A DNA stretch of 18,809 bases from Conidiobolus incongruus B7586 (taxonomy: Eukaryota > Entomophthoromycota > Entomophthoromycetes > Entomophthorales > Conidiobolaceae). Below the pieces are notes generated by a model, which saw only the letters and a list, made by a program, of their open reading frames with translations, was not told the origin of the DNA and ran no database searches. This document shows positions 1 to 7,881 of this stretch, in pieces (the first letter of the stretch is position 1; each line of letters begins with the position of its first letter). The DNA lies in the NCBI GenBank assembly GCA_000697335.1, contig JNEM01012240.1:1-18809 (forward strand), in the 5' to 3' direction. A program made the position numbers and the translations under genes.

Positions 1-1635
1 ATACTCCAGAAGGCTTCTTAAAAGATTGGTGGAACTGTTTTTGGAACGTTTTTCATGCTTCTGTTTCAAACCAGCCCCATTCTGACCTCGGAGTATATTT
101 AGAAAAGATCAGAACAACATCAGAAGGTAATGCTCCTCCTTTTCCTTTTGGAGCTTCTCCAGAATCTGATTCCAATAATTCTTCTGGTGTTAAAAATACT
201 CCTCTTCAAACTTTAGCTGCCTCCACTCAGGGTCAGAATCAGTCCTCTACTGCTATTCCTGCTAACCAGCTCTCTGGTCATTCTCCTTCCTCGAACATAC
301 CTGTTACTCAAGTGAAACAAGAATCTGTAGCCGACAACGCTTTGCTTAAAGATAAACAAGGAAATGCCCAGAACTCTCAAGTTGTGCCTACTTCAGGTAT
401 CCCTCAAACTACAACACAGGTTAGACCTCCTACTAGTATCTCTTTACCAATGAACAACCCTATGATGACCGCTGCTGCTTGGGGACTTCAGCAAGGTAAT
501 ACCATATATTTCGAACTAATTATTAAAACACATCTCTGTTTTTATCTCATTGATTTTGTGACCTTGAAACAACATATTCTAAAAAATTTTATTTCATTTA
601 GGCCAAACTCAACAACCTCTTACTCACCAAATGGCCGGAGTTGCTGGTCGACCTCCGCAGGCTTTACAAAATCCCAATACGAACTTTGATCCCTCTAATG
701 CTATGAGACCTCCCGGTCAGATTCCCGTAGGTATGAACCCAGCTTTACAGTATCCATCCAATCCTGCTTTACAAAGTGCTGCTTTAGGATCCAATATCAC
801 TCAAGCTTATATGAATTCTAATGACTCCAATATGCAAGGCAACGGTGACCAGGCATTCCAGTATGCTCTAATTGCTCAGCATAATTACCGTCAACAGTTG
901 CTTATGCAGAATCGACAGCTCGCTCATTCAATGGCTCCTGGTCAACCTAACTTACAAAGGCCAGCCAACATGACTGAAGCGCAACAGCAGGAATTTCTCC
1001 AAAGGCAACAAGCTCACCAAAGATTGCAGCAATTCCAGCAATCTGGGGGTTTCCCTGGAAATCCTATGGGTGCTATGAATCTTAATATGGCCATGGCTAT
1101 GAGAATGAATCCAATGGCTCAAGCTTCGCTGCAAGGTGCTAACATGATGAACATGGGTATGAATCCCATGCAAGCACAGCAAATGAATCAAGCCCAAAAT
1201 GGTACACCTCAATCTCACGGTAGTGCACAACCTGCTCAACTTACTACAACTGCCAATACTCCTAATGTCAGCAATGTACAAGCTTCTCCTGCTCCTATTT
1301 CTGCACCATCTGCTTCTCATCCAACTAATGTTCCAGACCTCAATGGAGGATTGACTGATAATACCAATAACAATAGCAATAACAATAACAATAATAACAC
1401 GAGTATACCCGATTCTAGTAATGCAGATTCCAAAAATGTTAAAGAAGATCCTTCAGATATGTTTAATTTCGACAAATATATCAATATGAATGGATCCAGT
1501 TCCCCTATGATTACGAACAATGTAACAACCACAGCAGATCTCCAACCACCCTCTTCCGTTACTCGCGATGATACCAGCAATAACCTCGAAGACTTCATAG
1601 GTAACGATCCCTTCGGCAATGCAGAATTTTTCTAA
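1..1635 (+). CDS. LUFS-domain Q/N-rich transcription regulator, copy A (5' partial)
   Basis: Coding sequence is join(<3..495, 602..1635), 508 residues visible, stop TAA at 1633-1635. The window opens inside the LUFS domain: the first residues contain TPEGFLKDWWNCFWNVFHA, which matches the FLxxWWxxFWxxF signature of SSDP/SSBP, Flo8 and SomA proteins. The LisH part (about 55 residues, judged from copy B) lies upstream of the window. The rest is low complexity: S/T/N-rich, then Q/M/N/P-rich with a Q-rich stretch near 975-1050 and a polyasparagine run at 1363-1400. It ends in a short acidic tail, DPFGNAEFF. Family knowledge: fungal LUFS proteins are nuclear regulators of filamentous growth, adhesion and development, often downstream of PKA; this role is inferred here. 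A VKQE motif (about 312-325) fits a sumoylation consensus and has an IKQE counterpart in copy B. The gene converges on copy B. The frame on both sides of the intron is supported by alignment with copy B. Confidence 0.85.
496..601 (+). other. Spliceosomal intron in LUFS copy A
   Basis: The 106-bp intron begins GTAATA and ends TTTAG. It is AT-rich and has in-frame stops in the continued upstream frame. Splicing is phase 1 (g|gc, Gly) and joins ...AWGLQQ to GQTQQPLTHQ, which restores one continuous frame. Copy B has AWNLQQPNQM at the same place with no intron, supporting the join. A possible branch site, TTCTAAA, lies about 20 bases before the acceptor. Confidence 0.85.
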
Positions 1636-3079
1636 ACAAGTATTTTTACCTCAAACTCAGCTTTTTTCAAAAACTCATTTAGCTTATATTATGCTATCAG
1701 CAAATAGGATGTTTAATACTAATTTCAACTCACTTTAATAACCGAAATTATCAAACTTCAATCAATAGGTTATATTTATAAATATATAATAATTTTTTTT
1801 GTTCACTTTGGCTGTAATTTTAAATATGAAAATGGAATAAAATACAGCATTAAAATAATGTTGATTTTATCTTTTAATTAATAATTTTATTTTTTTATTA
1901 TAATTTTATATATAATGAATATATATTATCTAATATTATAATAGATAGCATCCATATTTCTCTAAAATCTTAATCTTGTTTAGTTTTAATCTATTATATA
2001 TTTCAACTGCTATATATCATCATTTAATTTTTGATGTAAATATTTGTATTTATATTAAAACGATTTTTTGTAAATTACCTAGGTACGATAATAACTCAAT
2101 AACATTGATATTTCGTCAATTTGTATTTTTTATTAAAATATTTTCAAAATATATAGCTATATACTAATAATTCAATTTATAATCTTTATTTAGTAAACAG
2201 CATTAATATTTCACAAAAATATACTCATTCTCATGATATCCTCATTCTCTTAATTATATTTTTAATATTTATGCTTAAATTGGACTAAATAATCTTAATT
2301 TCATATTTCTTAATATGATATTTACCACAATGTTTCTGTATAACAAATAAACTTTTGTAATATTTAAAAATTTATTTAAGCAGTTGGTTTTTATATTATA
2401 TATTATATTTTTATTTATTTTTTTTCAACTAATAACAGTATAATAAATTATTATAAAAATATTAATTTTTTATGATATATATTTTTAATATATAAATAAT
2501 TTGTATTAAAAATTATTTAAATCATATAGCTACCTTCAAAATTTACATTTATAATTAATACAGAATTAGTAATATAAGTTTTATTTAGATTTTGTATTTA
2601 ATGGATTAATAAAATATTGGAATAATAATATAATTATATTATCATTTTATAATTGGAAATAAAAATGTTATAAATATAAAACATATTTTTTACTATTATT
2701 AAATAAACGTGATAGATAAAATTTTAGATTTTTATTAATTTAAAATTTAAGATCAAACTGTATTTGATAATTAAAAATGTTAAAAATTTCAATTGAGATT
2801 TAATTTTTCAATTGACTCAAATATAAGTATTATATAAGATTAGATAAATTAATAGAAATCTAATTTCGTTTCAAATTGATATGTTGAATTTCAACGAGGA
2901 TTTAGAATAGTGACGAGTGTTTAGTACTTGCGAAAGTGTGAAGTGGTTTAATGATTAAATTGAAAAAGGTCAAGATCTTATCAAACTTATAATAACCTTA
3001 AAATTAAAGTAATATATATAAATACATAAATGTGTTGTAGCGAGATATTCCTCATGGACTTGCAGATGAATAAAAAGGA
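1636..3079. other. AT-rich convergent intergenic region
   Basis: This region holds the 3' flanks of the two convergent LUFS genes. It is extremely AT-rich, with no ORF that has a convincing codon pattern; the 63-codon frame at 1976-2167 is compositionally like the flanks. The part nearest copy B (about 2880-3079) is somewhat less AT-rich and is probably its 3' UTR. I see no tRNA, transposon end or long repeat. Confidence 0.6.
1836..1841 (+). promoter_or_regulatory. Candidate poly(A) signal of LUFS copy A
   Basis: AATAAA lies about 200 bases after the stop codon, in the usual place for a 3'-end signal. The motif is common by chance in DNA this AT-rich, so only its position supports it. Confidence 0.35.
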
Positions 3080-4906
3080 TCATTGAAAAAATTCTGCATT
3101 TCCAAAAGGATCACTTCCAATTAGGCTTTCCAGATTGTTACTAATATCGTCTCTGGTAATTGTGGACGGAGCTTGAAGATCTCCTGTGGTAGTGGTGGAT
3201 ACCGTATTCGTGGTAAATGGATAGCTGAAATCACCTACATTGATATATTCTTCAAAATTGCAGATGGTTGATTGATCTTCTTTAGGTTGTTTGTTCTCAG
3301 GCGATGTGGTTTGAGGGTTAGCTGGTGTTGATGCATCAGAAAACCTAGAGTTGAAGTTCATAAGGTCAGGTGTCTGATTCATACCAGGAGTGCCTTGGTT
3401 GGCAGTTGAAGAGGATGTCTGTTGAATCTGGTTAGGGTTAGTAGGTGTTTGTGAAGCGCTCGTTGGGGTCTGATTAGGCTGTTGTCCCATATTAAAATTC
3501 ATTCCCATACTCATCATCTGGGGATGGCCAACCATGTTGGCAGTTGAATAAGCCATAGAGGTGTTGGCACCACTCATTCCCATATTCATATTGTTCATAT
3601 CAATTCCCATAGTACCAGCAGGATTTCCAGGGAAGGCTCCAGGCTGTTGCATTTGATTTTGTTGGAATTGTTGCATTTGTTGAGGATGTTGTCTTTGCAT
3701 AAACTGCTGGTGCTGTTGCTGCTGGGGATCGCCAGCTTCAGGAGGTCTTTGAGCATTAGGTTGGGTTGGATTCATAGTCTGCCCAGTTTGGTTATTTTGT
3801 AATAGTAGCTGTTGTCTAGCATGATATTGAGTCATTTTAAGATATCGAAGTTTTTGATCTTGATTATAGAACCCGGTGGGATCGTTGTTCATATAAAGCT
3901 GAGGATTTACAACGCCAGGGGGTTGGCCAGACACGTTGGGATTTACAGCGTAAGGTATACCAGGATTCATTCCCATAGACATTGGAGATTGAGGTCTGAC
4001 ATTCTGTAAAAATGATCTCTGGTTATTTTGAAGAGTTTGGCGCTGACGAGCATTCATATTGGGGCGAGGCTGGTTGGGGGCAGCCCCAGGAACCATCATA
4101 CCTGATGAGGGATCTGCACCTCCTGGCGTGCCTTGAGGAGGAGGCTGAGTGGGGTTAAAGTTTTGTCCCATTTGAGCGTTGTTGGGAGGAGGGTTTTGAC
4201 TAGGGTTAAGGTTAGAATTGTTATTTACATGATTCATTTGGTTAGGTTGCTGTAAATTCCAGGCTGTAGGATTAATCATTGGATTATTCATGGGTAGAGA
4301 AATGCTAGTAGGTGGACGAACTTGGTTTTGGAGAGGTGTTTGAGAGGGCGTACTAGCTGGCAAACTGGTATTAGTTGGTTCGGATGTCCCATTTTTATCA
4401 TGTTTATCTTGACCAAAGTTCATCGATGTAGGCTCTTGTTTTATATGCGTGTTATTAGCTACACCAAAAGAAGCTTGAGGGTTTACTTGACTGGGGTTTC
4501 CTAAAGTGTTGGATTGAGCTTGTGGCTGTGTACCTGAATTTGTAGGAATAGTGTTAGTTATGTTAGAACTAGTCACAGGATTTTCAGGTGAAGCTCCGAA
4601 AGGTAATTGTGGACCGGAAGCTTCAGAATGACTCCTCATCTTATCGAGAAAAAAGCTTATATCAGACCGAGACTGATTTGATACAGATGCGTGAAACAAA
4701 TTCCAAAAACAGTTCCACCAATCCATTAGAAAACTATCTGGAGTGTCAAAAGGAACGGGTTGGTCGGATAATGAGATGTGCGCTTCCACATGAAAGGCAG
4801 CAGCAGCACTGATATAGTTTCTCTTTAGACAATAGTCATAAATATACATATTTAAGGTTTGATCGCTGTCATTTGATCTGTTGGTAGGTCTTGGTGTTGA
4901 TACCAT
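3080..4906 (-). CDS. LisH/LUFS-domain Q/N-rich transcription regulator, copy B
   Basis: A single uninterrupted exon encodes 608 residues. The start is the first ATG at 4904-4906; the frame extends further 5' but only without an ATG. Residues about 17-43 look like a LisH dimerisation motif (YIYDYCLKRNYISAAAAF). Residues about 57-73 carry the LUFS core, DSFLMDWWNCFWNLFHA, close to the SSDP form FLxxWWxxFWxxY. An IKQEP motif (about residue 155) fits a sumoylation site. The block VRPPTSISLPMNNPM (from about residue 196) is nearly identical in copy A. A Q/M/N/P-rich middle (runs such as QQQQHQQF) resembles a prion-like or activation domain. The C-terminus carries TRDDISNNLE, IGSDPFGNAEFF and one extra Gln. 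Known for the family: LUFS proteins (LUG, Flo8, SSDP) act in transcription complexes, dimerise through LisH and recruit DNA-binding partners. The target genes cannot be read from sequence. It has no intron where copy A has one. An SSDP-like cofactor role is equally possible as a Flo8/SomA-like one. Confidence 0.88.
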   Translation of the reverse strand: MVSTPRPTNRSNDSDQTLNMYIYDYCLKRNYISAAAAFHVEAHISLSDQPVPFDTPDSFLMDWWNCFWNLFHASVSNQSRSDISFFLDKMRSHSEASGPQLPFGASPENPVTSSNITNTIPTNSGTQPQAQSNTLGNPSQVNPQASFGVANNTHIKQEPTSMNFGQDKHDKNGTSEPTNTSLPASTPSQTPLQNQVRPPTSISLPMNNPMINPTAWNLQQPNQMNHVNNNSNLNPSQNPPPNNAQMGQNFNPTQPPPQGTPGGADPSSGMMVPGAAPNQPRPNMNARQRQTLQNNQRSFLQNVRPQSPMSMGMNPGIPYAVNPNVSGQPPGVVNPQLYMNNDPTGFYNQDQKLRYLKMTQYHARQQLLLQNNQTGQTMNPTQPNAQRPPEAGDPQQQQHQQFMQRQHPQQMQQFQQNQMQQPGAFPGNPAGTMGIDMNNMNMGMSGANTSMAYSTANMVGHPQMMSMGMNFNMGQQPNQTPTSASQTPTNPNQIQQTSSSTANQGTPGMNQTPDLMNFNSRFSDASTPANPQTTSPENKQPKEDQSTICNFEEYINVGDFSYPFTTNTVSTTTTGDLQAPSTITRDDISNNLESLIGSDPFGNAEFFQ

Positions 4907-5049
4907 GATTATCAGAATTGAATTTTGAGTTATTGACAAAAAATTATTTACATAATTACTCAATTTCTCGGTTATAACTCAATATATCCAATTGGTATCA
5001 CAGGTTTAGAGTTCATTCAATCAAAATCACCAGTCCCTCTTTCTTCCAG

Positions 5050-5230
5050 CCAATCAACTCGCTCTATTTTCTTATTAATTTCTTCAAAATTCAATTTTTA
5101 ATTCAAATGAACAGTTAATTATCCCATAATAATTATTGTTCAAATTCCTGATTAGGACAATTATTAATTTCACGTGATAATGATTCTTTTTTCTTCCAAT
5201 GGTGATTTGATTATTTAACTATCCACCAAT
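5050..5230 (-). promoter_or_regulatory. Candidate promoter elements of LUFS copy B
   Basis: Upstream of the minus-strand start there are three CCAAT pentamers as read on the + strand (5050-5054, 5196-5200, 5226-5230) and a perfect CACGTG E-box at 5171-5176, all within 145-325 bases of the ATG. CCAAT boxes bind the HAP/NF-Y complex in either orientation, and CACGTG is bound by bHLH factors. The stretch 4965-5060 is also less AT-rich than the DNA beyond it, as expected of a 5' UTR. Function is inferred from position and motif only. Confidence 0.4.
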
Positions 5231-7363
5231 CAGCTTTTAATTCTTAATTTTTATCCACCATTCGATTTAATAATGATTAATAATTCAATAATTTAATATA
5301 AAATGAATCAATATTACATAATAAAAATAAAAATAAAACTTATATTTTATTTAATCCATAAATACTATCATTTTCAAAAATTAAAATTATCTATTTATTA
5401 TTTTTTTTACTAAATTAAAATATAGTTAAATTTAATGTGTTTGATTAGATTTTTTAGCCGATAAACTTTGGATTAAAATAAACTATGTTGATTTAATACA
5501 AATTCTTGACAAACATCAATTCTACTTTGATTTTATAGTTTAAATTGATGAGGATATTTTTTAATTTAAATTATTAGCACTATGAGATTCTTTAAAAAAC
5601 GAATCTATGCTACAAGTATCAATATCTATGAATATATTGATTAATTTAATTATCCATATTAAATTGAAAAAATGTGTGAAAATTAAAAACTTTGTTAATT
5701 AACCAATTGATCTATTCTCCATACTTTTGTTAAAAATTTAGATTAAAATTATCCAGTTAAACACAAAAAAAATTAATTTAAATATTAAAAATAATGATTT
5801 TTATCACATTATCAATTAAAAATTACAGCATCATATTCAACCCTACTAATCCCTGATTATAAATTTTTTTTCAAATTTAATATTCAAATATTATCATTGG
5901 TAAAATACCTTTATTTTTAATTATCTATTATGAGAATTATATCAAATTAGTTTTAAAATGAAAATCAACCAGTATTTAAGCATAGTAATATATATATATG
6001 ACCCTTTATCTAATGTTTAGAATAATATTAATACTTTGAAATTTCAACAATTTCTAATTTAATATGAAATAAATTTTCGATGATTTATTTGCTCAATTTG
6101 AAATTAGTGATTTAATTATTATTTAATTGAGAAATTTAAAATATTCATTGATCAAGTAATATACAATATTTGTTTATATTATAATTAATGGTACTAAAAT
6201 ATTAAACATATAATTGTGTTGATCTTTTAGTTTCATATACACGATAAAAGTATATAAAAAATAATTACATCTAAATTTATAGTTATAATTTCAAAATGAT
6301 TATAAATACCATGTGAATTTGATGAATTATCGCAGTTCTGATCCTGAGAATATTAACTTATGATCTAAAATATTCTAGTTTGTCTGTTAAATCTATGACC
6401 GCAATTATATGTATCAGAAAATTGGATAAAATATCTAACAAAATAGTTTATATATAATATTAGAAATCAGTTGTCGAGAGCATACAGTCTTAAGGATTTA
6501 TAGATTTTGTATTGTAAACGACCATTGACTAAAGGTGCGACTAATACAGAGTAAATATTTTAAATAAGGACATATAAATAAATAAATATTTATTGTTGTG
6601 TAATTTTGAACCACTAATTATAATAATAGTAAAAACCTAGTATGATATTATATATTATATATTATTATACATTTATCTTGTATATAATTTAAAAAATACA
6701 TTTTTGGTGAATGAAATCTAATTAAATTTAATCAGATTTGGTTTATATTGGTATAGATATCTAATTTCTTTCATTGTATCAAAGTTTATAAATAATTCAA
6801 ACAATTAATATATATATATATATAATGCTAAGAATTTATAAATATGAACATGGTGAATAGTCATAATTTTAAATGGTATTAAAGTATAAAAAAACTTGAT
6901 TTTGCAATAACAGTCCATAATTTGTGATATATAATAATATCCTAGTTCAATATATATTTACGAATATATTTCAAAATAATCTTTAATTAAAAATACATTT
7001 AATATTCATTAAAATTTTTGATTATATATTTTTATTGAATTCTATATTGTATTTTCATTTTCATAATAATGATATTTGTATATTAGATAATTGATTATTT
7101 TGATATTATATTCATTTTTAGAGGGTATAAACTTAAATGATCATTAATTTAATATGAAAAAAATCCATTGAATTAAAAATTTATTATTTTGTTGAATAAT
7201 ATAATTTAAGTTAGCATTGAAGATTTGGTTCTGATTAAATATATTCAAAGAATTATAGAATTTATTTATATTTAATAATATCGTATATAATATATTATTA
7301 TTACCATTATTATTATTGATTAAATTTATACAGGTAATAAATGCAAATAAAATATTTTTCTAC
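5231..7363. other. AT-rich intergenic spacer, no gene seen
   Basis: There are no ORFs of usable length and no tRNA or repeat family that I recognise. Short (TA)n tracts occur near 5988-5999 and 6809-6824. The part around 6330-6560 is mildly less AT-rich but shows no coding frame or clear hairpin. The last 45 bases are an A/T-rich run ahead of the RNA candidate and could contain its core promoter (for example AAATAAAATATTTTT at 7344-7358). Confidence 0.5.
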
Positions 7364-7690
7364 TGCAGGTCTGCTGGAGAGTAGCCTTACAATAAGGATC
7401 AAGTAGGTTTGATAAAACGGGCCAAGGGTGGCTAGCGAGAAACTTTAAAAGATTTTATTAAAATATCAAGATATAGGGCTTGGCCCTGATCGAGATGATC
7501 CCCGAGCAAATGTGTGCTCAGCGACGATTTAATAGCACTATCAGTCCTTGACCAGCGTATTGAAACATCTTTTTTAGTTGTTGTCCGGAATTTCGCATTG
7601 TACAAGAATTGTGTAACTTAAATGTGTGTGGATTAGGTTCTGGATAAAGACAAATGGTTATTGAATGGCGAGCGGACCTCCCAATCTGCG
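7364..7690 (+). ncRNA. Structured non-coding RNA candidate, possibly RNase P or MRP RNA
   Basis: This is a sharply bounded G/C-rich island of about 327 bases in otherwise A/T-only DNA, with no ORF on either strand. The ends pair: TGCAGGT (7364-7370) with ATCTGCG (7684-7690, wobbles included), followed inward by GGAG (7376-7379) with CTCC (7678-7681). Internal stems are CCTTA/TAAGG (7385-7389 with 7393-7397), an exact 8-bp stem GGGCCAAG/CTTGGCCC (7419-7426 with 7479-7486) enclosing an A/T-rich arm, and GAGCA/TGCTC (7504-7508 with 7515-7519). Hints of RNase P/MRP: GAGATGATCC (7492-7501) resembles CR-I (GAGGAAAGUCC). GACAAATGGTTAT (7649-7661) resembles CR-V (ACAGAA..GGCUUA). ATGATC (7495-7500) can pair with GGTTAT (7656-7661), as P4 would. 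AGCGTAT (7554-7560) recalls the P8 region of MRP RNA. The 8-bp stem arm sits where P3 would be. A closing P1 stem and the size also fit. Strand is chosen from these motifs and the downstream T tract. I am fairly sure it is an RNA gene, much less sure of the family. Confidence 0.5.
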
Positions 7691-7709
7691 ACACTGTTAT
7701 AACTGTTTA

Positions 7710-7714
7710 TTTTT
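7710..7714 (+). terminator. Candidate Pol III terminator
   Basis: A run of five T residues lies about 20 bases after the closing stem of the RNA candidate. RNase P, MRP and most other small fungal structured RNAs are Pol III transcripts that stop at such runs. T runs are common in this genome, so the support comes from position only. Confidence 0.35.
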
Positions 7715-7813
7715 AAATTGAATTGAAAGCGATAACTCAAAATTTAATATAATAACAATTTTCGAATAAAATATTGAAGATCAATATAATGGTTTAAATA
7801 TATTATTATATTT

Positions 7814-7819
7814 TTTATT
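7814..7819 (-). promoter_or_regulatory. Candidate poly(A) signal of ABCG copy A
   Basis: AATAAA on the minus strand, about 65 bases after the stop codon of the ABCG gene at 7882. Position fits; the motif is weak evidence in AT-rich DNA. Confidence 0.35.
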
Positions 7820-7827
7820 ATGTATAA

Positions 7828-7857
7828 GATGATGATTATGATTATGATGATTATGAT
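7828..7857. repeat. Short GAT/TAT trinucleotide repeat
   Basis: Ten consecutive triplets alternate GAT and TAT. The tract lies just beyond the stop codon of the minus-strand ABCG gene, so it would be in its 3' UTR. Confidence 0.7.
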
Positions 7858-7881
7858 TTTACATTCTTAAATACCAACCAA

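Noticed and set aside
952-1619. Two minus-strand open frames (952-1320 and 1317-1619) inside LUFS copy A
   Set aside because: They are antisense shadows of the repetitive Q/N/M codons; the plus frame has clear homology to copy B.
1976-2167. 63-codon plus-strand frame
   Set aside because: Composition is the same as the surrounding AT-rich spacer, it begins with a non-ATG codon, and it has no recognisable domain.
4907-4963. N-terminal extension of LUFS copy B
   Set aside because: The extension is open but contains no ATG; it would need a TTG start. The ATG at 4904-4906 sits just before the LisH region.
7364-7690. Transposon or SINE origin of the G/C-rich island
   Set aside because: No target-site duplication, no terminal repeat, no poly(A) tail and no canonical A/B boxes were found; end-pairing and internal stems fit an RNA gene better.
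7364-7690. 5S rRNA, 5.8S rRNA, U1, U2, U4, U5, U6, U3 or SRP RNA
   Set aside because: The hallmark sequences of these RNAs, as I know them, are not present on either strand.
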